Notes under the pieces: model-generated | What the model was told of the DNA's origin: nothing | Seen by the model: only the letters and a program-made list of their open reading frames with translations | Database searches by the model: none | Origin: Nitrospirota bacterium | GTDB lineage: Bacteria; Nitrospirota; Thermodesulfovibrionia; Thermodesulfovibrionales; JdFR-88 | NCBI GenBank assembly: GCA_021813405.1 | Contig: JAKAKS010000039.1 | Span: 43,451 to 82,468, forward strand | Direction of reading: 5' to 3' | Length of the DNA stretch: 39,018 nt | Program-made: the position numbers and the translations under genes | Shown here: in pieces, positions 18,097-24,487 of the stretch | Numbering within the stretch: the stretch's first letter is position 1 | How the letters are laid out: each line of letters begins with the position of its first letter

Positions 18097-18447
18097 TTAC
18101 GCCTTTACCGCCTTCCTCTCCTTGAGCCTGGCGGCCTTGCCTTTTTTCTCCCTCAGGTAATAGAGCTTGGCCCGTCTAACAACGCTCTGCCTCAGCACTT
18201 TTATGCTCTCGATAAAAGGAGAATGGACCGGGAATATCCTTTCCACGCCCACGCCGAAAGCTATCTTCCTTACAGTGAAGGTCTCCCTGATGCCGCCATT
18301 TTTCCTGGCGATAACCACACCCTCAAAGGGCTGGAGCCTTTCCTTGTCGCCCTCTTTTACCTTGGCCATTATACGGACGGTGTCGCCAATCTGGAACCGG
18401 GGGACCTCCCTTTTAAACCCTTCCTCTATCGAATTAATCATGTCCAT
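18097..18447 (-). CDS. rplS: 50S ribosomal protein L19
   Basis: 116 residues, normal. L19 lies at the 30S/50S interface. Family blocks are [51 protein letters not shown] and R-R-A-K-L-Y-Y-L-R. The ATG at 18447 is preferred over the one two codons later because GGAGG sits about 7 nt upstream. It overlaps the end of trmD by 14 nt, giving translational coupling. Confidence 0.98.
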   Translation of the reverse strand: MDMINSIEEGFKREVPRFQIGDTVRIMAKVKEGDKERLQPFEGVVIARKNGGIRETFTVRKIAFGVGVERIFPVHSPFIESIKVLRQSVVRRAKLYYLREKKGKAARLKERKAVKA

Positions 18448-19180
18448 ATTCTTCCTCCTTTATTTCCTTTAACAATTTCATGTCCTGCGCCGACAGCGTC
18501 TCCTTTTCCAGGAGCTCCGGCCTGCGGGCCAGCGTTCTTTTCAGGGCCTGTTTCCGCCTCCACCGGGCAATCTCCGCATGATTGCCCGAAAGCAGCGCTT
18601 CCGGCACCTTCATCCCCATCCACTCTGCCGGCCTTGTGTAATGGGGAAAATCAAGCGTCCCGGCCTGAAAAGATTCCTCCGCGCTGGATTCCTCATCGCC
18701 CAGCGCGCCGGGTATCAGCCTGACGACGGCGTCTATTATAACCAATGCCGGCAACTCTCCGCCAGTTAATACATAATCCCCTATGGAGAGCTCGTCGTCA
18801 ACCAGCGACAATACCCTTTCGTCCACGCCCTCATACCTGCCGGCCAGAAATAGCAGCCTTCCGGAGTTTATGGCCAGCCCCTTGGCCTCCGCCTGCGTAA
18901 AAACCCTGCCCTGCGGGCTCATAAGTATTACCCTTGTGGGCACACCATCGGATTTGATGTGCTCCACCGCCCGGAAGAGCGGCTCGGGCTTCATCACCAT
19001 CCCCGGGCCTCCGCCGTAAGGGTAATCGTCCACTACTTTGTGCCGGCCTTCGGCAAAGTCCCTCTGGTTAAACACGCCGAAACGGACAAGCCCCTTATCG
19101 GCCGCCCTTTTCATTATGCTCATCCCAAAATAAGCATGGAAAAGCTCCGGAAAGATGGTAACTACGGCGAAACTTTTCAT
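18434..19180 (-). CDS. trmD: tRNA (guanine37-N1)-methyltransferase
   Basis: 248 residues. TrmD makes m1G37 in tRNAs that read C-starting and some other codons, preventing +1 frameshifts. The conserved start is [11 protein letters not shown]. The trefoil-knot SAM site is built from [22 protein letters not shown] and [29 protein letters not shown] and H-Y-T-R-P-A-E-W are also present. The ATG follows a 12-bp hairpin by 11 nt and has no Shine-Dalgarno site, so it may start its own transcript. rimM, normally just upstream, is absent. Confidence 0.97.
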   Translation of the reverse strand: MKSFAVVTIFPELFHAYFGMSIMKRAADKGLVRFGVFNQRDFAEGRHKVVDDYPYGGGPGMVMKPEPLFRAVEHIKSDGVPTRVILMSPQGRVFTQAEAKGLAINSGRLLFLAGRYEGVDERVLSLVDDELSIGDYVLTGGELPALVIIDAVVRLIPGALGDEESSAEESFQAGTLDFPHYTRPAEWMGMKVPEALLSGNHAEIARWRRKQALKRTLARRPELLEKETLSAQDMKLLKEIKEEEYGHD

Positions 19181-19224
19181 TATTAAATAAATTCAGGGGG
19201 TTTCAGTTAAAAAAACCCCCTGAA
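19181..19224 (-). terminator. strong hairpin between khpA and trmD, possible terminator or attenuator
   Basis: Arms 19192-19203 and 19213-19224 are perfectly complementary over 12 bp (TTCAGGGGGTTT / AAACCCCCTGAA) with a 9-nt loop. On the minus strand the stem is followed by TTTATTTAATA and then directly by the trmD ATG. The tail is T-rich but interrupted, so full termination is uncertain. The site is where rimM would normally be. Confidence 0.6.
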
Positions 19225-19248
19225 AGGTATTGCTTTTTGTAATAGCGG

Positions 19249-19479
19249 CTATTCCAGTATTTCCAGCACGCACCGCTTTCCGATCTTGGTGCCGGCCGCG
19301 CTTAGTATAGTCCTCATGGCGCGCGCCGTCTTGCCTTGCTTCCCTATTACCTTGCCAAGATCGTTATTGTCCACCCTAAGCTCAAAGACAGTGGTCCTCT
19401 CCCCTTCCACCTCGGTTACAGCTACGCTTTCTGGCTTGTCCACCAGCGCCTTCGCCATCGCCTCGATCAAAGCTTTCAT
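19249..19479 (-). CDS. khpA: KH-domain RNA-binding protein (KhpA type)
   Basis: 76 residues, the typical length of the single-KH protein encoded between rpsP and rimM in many bacteria. The KH GxxG region reads [15 protein letters not shown], followed by [13 protein letters not shown]-terminal part: [16 protein letters not shown], also typical. KhpA binds many RNAs, often with KhpB. It starts 23 nt after rpsP. The hairpin at 19192-19224 lies 25 nt after its stop and may end its transcript. Confidence 0.94.
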   Translation of the reverse strand: MKALIEAMAKALVDKPESVAVTEVEGERTTVFELRVDNNDLGKVIGKQGKTARAMRTILSAAGTKIGKRCVLEILE

Positions 19480-19502
19480 GGATCAGATGCCCCCCGCCGG
19501 CA

Positions 19503-19748
19503 TCAGGCTGTAAGCACACCAGCCTTTTCAAGCAGTTTTTTAACAGTGACAGTGGGCTGGGCCCCGATCTTAAGCCACTTCAGAGCCTTTTCACGGTCAA
19601 CATTGAACTCATAAGGGTTCTTTTTGGGGTCGTAGGTGCCGATGATCTCCACAAAAGGCCCGTCACGCCTGGCCCTCGATTCAGCAACCACTACCCTGTA
19701 AAAGGGAGCTTTATGCTTCCCAAGTCTGGTCAATCTTATCTTTGTCAA
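19503..19748 (-). CDS. rpsP: 30S ribosomal protein S16
   Basis: 81 residues. S16 is an early-binding 30S protein. Family blocks are [37 protein letters not shown] and [10 protein letters not shown]. The start is TTG at 19746-19748, supported by GGAGG 8 nt upstream. It is the first gene of the block and has a sigma-70-like promoter about 40 nt upstream, so unlike several other first genes here it has a real leader. Confidence 0.97.
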   Translation of the reverse strand: MTKIRLTRLGKHKAPFYRVVVAESRARRDGPFVEIIGTYDPKKNPYEFNVDREKALKWLKIGAQPTVTVKKLLEKAGVLTA

Positions 19749-19788
19749 AAGCTGAACCTCCGTTTAAACTCGTTTAAAATTGCCTACG

Positions 19789-19817
19789 ATTTTAATATAT
19801 CCGCGCCATAAAGTAAA
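19789..19817 (-). promoter_or_regulatory. sigma-70-type promoter for rpsP operon
   Basis: Minus strand TTTACT (19812-19817), 17-nt spacer, TAAAAT (19789-19794). It lies about 40 nt before the TTG start of rpsP, leaving room for the GGAGG ribosome binding site. Confidence 0.55.
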
Positions 19818-19826
19818 GCTGGGCTT

Positions 19827-20561
19827 TTAAAGCCCTATGTCAATATTGGGGAAAAACCGGGACAGAAGCTTTATCTTATTGGACAGAAGCAGCACCCCGA
19901 AGCCCATCAGCACCACTCCGCTTGTAAGCATTATGTATTTCATGTGCTTCAGAAAACGCCTGGAGTAAAGCAGAAAGGAATTTATGGCCAGCCCGGCGGC
20001 CAGGAACGGCACGGCAAGGCCAAGTGAATAAGTGGCAAGCAGCTTAAGCCCGTAAGCTGCGGAGCCTTTGGAAGTGGCATAAAGCAGGATGCTGCCCAGT
20101 ATCGGCCCGATGCACGGGGTCCATCCGGCGGCAAACGTCATACCAATGACAAACGCGCCCAGATACCCCACGGGCCGCCCGTGCAGGTGTATCTTTCTCT
20201 CCCTCATAAGGAAATCCAGCTTTATTATGCCGGAGATGAAAAGGCCGAATACTATTACAAGCACCCCCCCCACAGTCCTTATCGTGCCCTCATATTCCAT
20301 CAGCCACCGCCCTATCATGGAAGAAGAAGCGCCAAGGCCTATGAATATGCTGGAAAAGCCCAGCACGAAGGCAACCGAGTTGGCAAATGTAAGGCGCTTT
20401 ATCCTGGCATGGTCCTGGACGGAATCTTTCCCAGCGGTAAGGCTTTCAAATGAAAAACCTGTTATGAAGGACACATATGACGGCACAAGAGGCAAAACGC
20501 AGGGCGACAGAAACGACAGCAGCCCGGCCAGGAAGGCAAGAGGGAAGCTTATATCCTTCAT
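19827..20561 (-). CDS. ccdA: CcdA/DsbD-type transmembrane thiol-disulfide carrier
   Basis: 244 residues, mostly membrane helices. The family carries electrons from cytoplasmic thioredoxin across the membrane, for cytochrome c maturation or other periplasmic thiol reduction. The two key cysteines are in F-L-S-P-C-V-L-P-L-V-P-S-Y near residue 21 and in A-A-G-W-T-P-C-I-G-P-I-L-G in the second half. M-K-D-I-S-F-P-L-A-F-L-A-G-L-L-S-F opens helix one. It overlaps the MogA/MoaB gene by 4 nt (ATGA) in a three-gene operon with the MOSC gene. A small palindrome, GGGCTTT-A-AAAGCCC, covers its stop codon but lacks a U tract. Confidence 0.93.
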   Translation of the reverse strand: MKDISFPLAFLAGLLSFLSPCVLPLVPSYVSFITGFSFESLTAGKDSVQDHARIKRLTFANSVAFVLGFSSIFIGLGASSSMIGRWLMEYEGTIRTVGGVLVIVFGLFISGIIKLDFLMRERKIHLHGRPVGYLGAFVIGMTFAAGWTPCIGPILGSILLYATSKGSAAYGLKLLATYSLGLAVPFLAAGLAINSFLLYSRRFLKHMKYIMLTSGVVLMGFGVLLLSNKIKLLSRFFPNIDIGL

Positions 20562-21040
20562 GCCGCGCAGTCCTCACCGGAACCCCCGGCCTTTTCAACG
20601 GCGTGGGGGATTACATCAAGCACTGCTTCCAGCCCCTCGCGCACAGCATTGGGGCTGCCAGGCAGGTTTATTATCAGGCAGCACCCCCTTGTGCCGGCAA
20701 CAGCCCTGGAAAGCATGGCCCTCTTTGTTTTTAAAAGGCCGTGCGCCCTCATCGCCTCCGGTATGCCGGGGATCTCTTTTTCAAGGATTTCTCTTGTCAC
20801 CTCCGGGGTAATGTCCCTGGGGCCAAGCCCCGTGCCACCCGTGGTTATTACAAGGTCCGCCTGCATGGCGTATTTTAACAATTTCTCCCTCAATATATCC
20901 TTTTCGTCCGGTATAAGCTCGTAATAAGGGGTCTCGATGCCGGCCTGGCCAAGCATTTCCTTAATCACATCCGCGCTGGTGTCCTGCCGCTGCCCCGCGG
21001 CCCCCTTATCGCTTAATGTGATAATCGCGGCCTTGATCAT
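20558..21040 (-). CDS. MogA/MoaB-type molybdopterin adenylyltransferase-like protein
   Basis: 160 residues, single MoCF-binding domain. The family adenylylates molybdopterin before metal insertion. Diagnostic blocks are L-S-D-K-G-A-A-G-Q-R-Q-D-T-S, V-I-T-T-G-G-T-G-L-G-P-R-D-I-T-P-E and L-I-I-N-L-P-G-S-P-N-A-V. It overlaps the MOSC gene by ATGA and ccdA by ATGA. Mog and MoaB cannot be separated confidently. The context with a MOSC protein supports molybdenum or tungsten cofactor handling. Confidence 0.93.
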   Translation of the reverse strand: MIKAAIITLSDKGAAGQRQDTSADVIKEMLGQAGIETPYYELIPDEKDILREKLLKYAMQADLVITTGGTGLGPRDITPEVTREILEKEIPGIPEAMRAHGLLKTKRAMLSRAVAGTRGCCLIINLPGSPNAVREGLEAVLDVIPHAVEKAGGSGEDCAA

Positions 21041-21468
21041 AAAGGCGTAACCGGATCGCCTTTTTTAACGCGCCCGCCCCTGAGCACTTTTGCAAATATC
21101 CCTTCCCTGGGCATTATGCAGTCCCCCGCCAGCCTGTATATCTCGCATCTGGAATGGCACTTCTTGCCTATCTGCGTAATCTCAACCTCCGCCGGGCCGA
21201 TTCTGAGCTTGTCCCCCGGTTTAAGGCCCGTCAGGTCTATGCCTTCTGTGGTAATGTTCTCGGCAAAATCCCCGGCGCTTACATCAAGCCCCTTTGCCTT
21301 CATCTTCCCGATGCTCTCCAACTGAAGGAGGCTTACCTGGCGGCCCCATTCTCCGGAGGCATGGGCGTCCCCTTCCAGCCCGAAGCCCTCTTTCAGACGG
21401 CCTTCCGGCACGGGCGTTTTACGCATACCCTTTTTTTCGCTAAGGTTTACAGATGCTACCTTTCCCAC
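21037..21468 (-). CDS. MOSC-domain protein
   Basis: 143 residues from GTG at 21466-21468 (M-G-K-V-A-S-V-N-L-S-E-K-K-G). A longer frame begins with TTG at 21489, but a TATAAT element overlaps its first codons and its Shine-Dalgarno site would be only 1 nt away, so GTG is preferred. MOSC proteins bind sulfur in molybdenum cofactor chemistry. Blocks seen are G-L-E-G-D-A-H-A-S, W-G-R-Q-V-S-L-L, G-D-F-A-E-N-I-T-T-E-G, R-I-G-P-A-E-V-E-I-T-Q-I-G-K-K-C and the cysteine-bearing K-C-H-S-R-C-E-I-Y. It is the first gene of the MOSC-mog-ccdA operon. Confidence 0.9.
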   Translation of the reverse strand: MGKVASVNLSEKKGMRKTPVPEGRLKEGFGLEGDAHASGEWGRQVSLLQLESIGKMKAKGLDVSAGDFAENITTEGIDLTGLKPGDKLRIGPAEVEITQIGKKCHSRCEIYRLAGDCIMPREGIFAKVLRGGRVKKGDPVTPL

Positions 21469-21475
21469 AGTGCTT

Positions 21476-21481
21476 ATTATA
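21476..21481 (-). promoter_or_regulatory. -10 element, leaderless, for the MOSC gene
   Basis: TATAAT on the minus strand ends 7 nt (21469-21475) before the GTG at 21468. There is no Shine-Dalgarno site between them. Confidence 0.5.
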
Positions 21482-21774
21482 CCCGCCAAGCCCCTCTTTT
21501 TTATATGTTCAAAGCAAATTCCAATTTTTCAGTATTTGCGGGGACTTAGCCACTTTTTTTGTTCAATCTGTTCAATCTTCGCCATGGATTAGAGTCTGCT
21601 TTCCGGCGTAATTGCCTGAAAGAAGGGGCCGCAGGCCGGATGGGGCCCCGCCACCGCCCATCTTAGCCTGGAAGGCCATGACATTGTCAATATGACATGC
21701 GTCAGGGGGTTGATAACAATTCATTTTGAAAAAATCTGAAATTCAATACTCCTGCGGGTAGCAAACGATACATG
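21482..21774. other. non-coding stretch with two adjacent palindromes
   Basis: No gene is supported between the MOSC promoter and the terminator of the NifX-like gene. The stretch holds two adjacent inverted repeats, TGACATTGTCA (21679-21689) and TGACATGCGTCA (21693-21704). The second has the TGAC-N4-GTCA form of FNR/DNR-family half sites. A GGGGCC...GGGGCCCC region lies near 21625-21650. Which gene, if any, these control is unclear, as the nearest start is more than 200 nt away. Confidence 0.4.
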
Positions 21775-21803
21775 AAAAAGGCCCTCCTACAACTAAAGGA
21801 GAG
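21775..21803 (-). terminator. rho-independent terminator of the NifX-like gene
   Basis: On the minus strand, arm CTCTCCT (21797-21803), loop of 8 nt, arm AGGAGGG (21782-21788; one G-U pair), then CC and five T residues. It lies about 37 nt after the stop at 21840. Confidence 0.7.
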
Positions 21804-21839
21804 TTCCCCTTCGAATGCTTTTTTGCAGTCCACGCGTAT

Positions 21840-22190
21840 TCATTGGGCGAAACCGCTGTGGCCGGCGCAGTTGCGTTTAAAGTTAGGCAGGCTCTGGCGC
21901 TCGAATGCCTCCAGATTTTTTTTTACCGTTCCTTTAATCGATTGCAAGGCGCCTATTCCCGCGTCCTCCAGTGCAACCACAACCCCATCGGCCAGACTCT
22001 CAACGATCACAATGTCCACACGTTCACTTACCAAAGTCTTTAAGGGAATGCCCCCTTGCAATTTATTGCTTATAGTTTTTTGCTTTTTAGTTTTAGCATC
22101 AAAAATAAGCAGTGCGGGAGCTGAGCCGAAATCTTCATAGACCACGCTATCGAGGCCCTCATCTTTTTCGATTGGAAAGCAGAGTTTCAT
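21840..22190 (-). CDS. NifX/NifB-C-terminal-like (dinitrogenase Fe-Mo cofactor biosynthesis) domain protein
   Basis: 116 residues. The fold family is recognisable from M-K-L-C-F-P-I-E-K-D-E-G-L-D-S-V-V-Y-E-D-F-G-S-A-P, the V-D-I-V-I-V-E-S-L-A-D-G turn, G-I-G-A-L and G-T-V-K-K-N-L-E-A-F, ending N-C-A-G-H-S-G, a reduced form of the usual C-G-G-H tail. Small proteins of this family occur widely outside nitrogen fixation and may bind iron-sulfur or heterometal clusters. It stands alone with a consensus sigma-70 promoter, a textbook AAAGGAGA ribosome binding site and a terminator. This is unlike its mostly leaderless neighbours, and the surrounding DNA is AT-rich. It may be a recent arrival; that is inference. 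Confidence 0.85.
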   Translation of the reverse strand: MKLCFPIEKDEGLDSVVYEDFGSAPALLIFDAKTKKQKTISNKLQGGIPLKTLVSERVDIVIVESLADGVVVALEDAGIGALQSIKGTVKKNLEAFERQSLPNFKRNCAGHSGFAQ

Positions 22191-22216
22191 TGATTGTCTC
22201 CTTTTTTGCTTATAGG

Positions 22217-22245
22217 ATTATAAGAAAAAATAATCTTTAAGTCAA
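22217..22245 (-). promoter_or_regulatory. consensus sigma-70 promoter for the NifX-like gene
   Basis: Minus strand TTGACT (22240-22245), exactly 17-nt spacer, TATAAT (22217-22222). The ATG is at 22190 with AAAGGAGA 7 nt before it, giving a short normal leader of about 20 nt. Confidence 0.85.
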
Positions 22246-22316
22246 TTTGTAATTTTAGGCATATTTTAATTAAAAAATCAGGATGGCAAAATGCAAAACA
22301 AACTTCCGATTAAGTT

Positions 22317-22344
22317 GCCCCCCGGATGTTTTAGCCGGGAGGGC
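22317..22344. other. GC-rich hairpin 3' of mnmA
   Basis: Plus-strand arms GCCCCCCGG (22317-22325) and CCGGGAGGGC (22335-22344) pair with one bulge and one G-U around a 9-nt loop. It lies 56 nt past the mnmA stop. No adjacent U tract is present on either strand, so it is not a classical terminator. The rest of 22246-22400 shows no gene. Confidence 0.5.
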
Positions 22345-22400
22345 CACGGGCATAATACAGGCAATAACAAGACTGCCGCGCCAGGCTCGCAATTGCAATT

Positions 22401-23483
22401 TTACTGCAAAGCTATAATCCCGCCGCCCAGCACCGCATCTCCATCATACAACACCGCGGACTGGCCTGGGGCCGGGGCCCATTGAGGCCCGTCCAGTTCT
22501 ATCAGCAGTCCGTCTTCACCCGTCATTTGAACCAGCGCGGGCGCGGGGCGCATCATGGAGCGCACCTTCACGCCTGCCCTGAACGGCCATTTTGCCGGCT
22601 GGCTAAGCCAGTTTATACCGGACACTAACACCCTTTTTGAAAGGGCCTTTTCACGTTCCCCAACATAGATGGCGTTCTCTGAAGCATCTATCCTGTAAAC
22701 ATAAAGCGGCCGGGGCGGGCCGGGTGCTGGATTTTGCACGCGGAACCCCTTTCTCTGCCCTATTGTAAACGCGCAGACCCCTGAATGCGTGCCTATGCGC
22801 CTGCCGTCCTGGTAATATACAGGCCCTTCTTTCATGGATTCATGCCCAAGCTCTTTTAATGCCGTGCGGTAGTCATCCCCGCCGGTAAAGCATATCTCCT
22901 GGCTTTCCGGCTTGTTGAAAACCGGCAGCCCCGCCGCGTGCGCAATAGCCCGCACCTCCGCCTTTTTTAACTTTCCAAGCGGCAGTAGCAATCTTTCCAG
23001 TTGCCCTTTCTTCTGGGCATAGAGAACATAGGACTGGTCCTTTGCCGGATCAAGCCCGGCAAGCAGCTTCACATCGCCATTATTCCGTTCGATCCTGGCG
23101 TAGTGGCCGGAAGCAATGAACTCCGCTGCGGACTCCCCTGCCTCCTGAAGAAGCACGGGGAACTTCACGTGCATATTGCAAAGTATGCAGGGGTTGGGCG
23201 TAAACCCGGCGGCATAGGAGCGGACGAAGGGGTTTATGACCTTTTCGATAAAAAGGTCCCTGGCGTCCACAATCTTAAATGGCACCCCGATGGCTTCCGC
23301 CGTCCTGCCCGCCTCCTGGGCGGTCTCCAGGCTGCAACAGGAGCTTGCACATGTTTTTGTTTTGCCCCTGTTTTCAAACATGAGGAGGCTTACGCCCTCC
23401 ACTTCAAAGCCTTCCTTTTTCAAAAGCAGGGCGGCAACGGAAGAGTCCACCCCGCCGCTCATGCCAACTATGACTTTAGGCAT
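22401..23483 (-). CDS. mnmA: tRNA-specific 2-thiouridylase
   Basis: 360 residues. MnmA installs the 2-thio group on wobble U34 of tRNA Lys, Glu and Gln. The PP-loop is V-G-M-S-G-G-V-D-S-S-V-A-A-L (6-19). The catalytic cysteines are in F-T-P-N-P-C-I-L-C-N and K-P-E-S-Q-E-I-C-F. K-F-P-V-L, G-H-Y-A-R-I and D-Q-S-Y-V-L are also standard. The N-terminal half has an extra cysteine cluster, C-A-S-S-C-C-S-L-E, common in many homologues. An extended -10 ends 5 nt before the ATG with no Shine-Dalgarno site. It is divergent from the cysteine synthase gene; both deal with sulfur. Confidence 0.96.
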   Translation of the reverse strand: MPKVIVGMSGGVDSSVAALLLKKEGFEVEGVSLLMFENRGKTKTCASSCCSLETAQEAGRTAEAIGVPFKIVDARDLFIEKVINPFVRSYAAGFTPNPCILCNMHVKFPVLLQEAGESAAEFIASGHYARIERNNGDVKLLAGLDPAKDQSYVLYAQKKGQLERLLLPLGKLKKAEVRAIAHAAGLPVFNKPESQEICFTGGDDYRTALKELGHESMKEGPVYYQDGRRIGTHSGVCAFTIGQRKGFRVQNPAPGPPRPLYVYRIDASENAIYVGEREKALSKRVLVSGINWLSQPAKWPFRAGVKVRSMMRPAPALVQMTGEDGLLIELDGPQWAPAPGQSAVLYDGDAVLGGGIIALQ

Positions 23484-23488
23484 TTTTT

Positions 23489-23497
23489 ATATTAACA
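23489..23497 (-). promoter_or_regulatory. extended -10 promoter, leaderless, for mnmA
   Basis: Minus strand TG-T-TAATAT (TAATAT at 23489-23494, TGT at 23495-23497), then AAAAA and the ATG at 23481-23483. No Shine-Dalgarno site. Confidence 0.5.
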
Positions 23498-23554
23498 CCG
23501 CACGGCAGGAAGCCGGGCGTGCCCTGCCGGCAATATGATATTATTGAACTCGCT

Positions 23555-24463
23555 ATGAGCGTTCTTGACTGCATAGGAAACACCCCTCTGGTCCATATAC
23601 AAAACATCGCCCCCAATGGCCATGTGCGGGTGCTTACAAAGCTGGAGGGCGCAAACCCTGGCGGCTCCGTAAAGGACAGGATAGCCCTTTACATGGTGGA
23701 AGCCGCGGAAAAAGAGGGAAAACTTGGAAAAGACCGCGTAATACTTGAAGCCACCTCCGGCAACACAGGCATTGGACTTGCCATGGTTGGGGCCGCAAAG
23801 GGCTACAAGGTAAAGCTGACGATGCCGGAATGCGTAAGCATCGAAAGGCGGCGCACTTTGGAGGCATTGGGGGCCGAACTGCTTTTAAGCCCCGCAAACG
23901 AGGGCACCGACGGCGCTATCAGGCTGGCAAGAAGGATAATGGCCGAATCGCCGGAGCTATATTTCATGCCGGACCAGTTCAACAACCCCGCCAACATCCT
24001 TGCCCATTACGAGACCACCGGAAAAGAGATACTGGCCCAAACCGGGGGCGAGGTGGCTTATTTTGTGGCCGGCATGGGCACCACCGGCACGCTGATGGGC
24101 GTTGCAAAAAGGCTGAGGGAATACAACAGGGACATAAAAATAATCGGGGCGGAGCCGGTGCTGGGCCATAAGATACAGGGGCTTAAAAATATGACCGAGT
24201 CTATCATTCCGGGCATATTCAATCCCGGTGAGCTGGATGATAAATTCACCGTAAAGGACGAAGACGCATACGAAACCGCCAGGATGCTGGCCACCAGGGA
24301 AGGGCTTTTTGTGGGCATGTCCAGCGGGGCCGCTGTTTCGGCCGCACTTGCGCTTGCCAAAAAGCTGGATAAAGGGACTATCGTTACCATATTGCCCGAC
24401 AGGGGCGACAGGTATCTGTCTACCGTTCTATTCGCCTCGGTCTGCGGCAAATGCCCGCCTTAA
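23555..24463 (+). CDS. PLP-dependent cysteine synthase
   Basis: 302 residues from ATG 23555 (M-S-V-L-D-C-I-G-N-T-P-L-V); the frame opens earlier at 23519 but the family begins here. The enzyme makes cysteine from O-acetylserine (or a related activated serine) and sulfide. The PLP lysine is in G-G-S-V-K-D-R-I-A, the substrate loop is E-A-T-S-G-N-T-G-I-G-L-A, and the PLP phosphate loop is G-M-G-T-T-G-T-L-M-G. G-L-F-V-G-M-S-S-G-A-A closes the active site. The tail C-G-K-C-P-P adds two cysteines. CysK and CysM are not separable here. No Shine-Dalgarno site is visible; a TATTAT hexamer ends 10 nt upstream. Confidence 0.94.
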   Translation: MSVLDCIGNTPLVHIQNIAPNGHVRVLTKLEGANPGGSVKDRIALYMVEAAEKEGKLGKDRVILEATSGNTGIGLAMVGAAKGYKVKLTMPECVSIERRRTLEALGAELLLSPANEGTDGAIRLARRIMAESPELYFMPDQFNNPANILAHYETTGKEILAQTGGEVAYFVAGMGTTGTLMGVAKRLREYNRDIKIIGAEPVLGHKIQGLKNMTESIIPGIFNPGELDDKFTVKDEDAYETARMLATREGLFVGMSSGAAVSAALALAKKLDKGTIVTILPDRGDRYLSTVLFASVCGKCPP

Positions 24464-24487
24464 AATCTTCCCTGCCTTGTATCTCCG

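Noticed and set aside
21469..21489. TTG at 21489 as the MOSC start
   Set aside because: Its first codons form the TATAAT element, its ribosome site is 1 nt away, and the family begins near the GTG at 21468.
21742..21842. UGA readthrough at the end of the NifX-like gene
   Set aside because: The following codons do not resemble the family and a rho-independent terminator lies within them.
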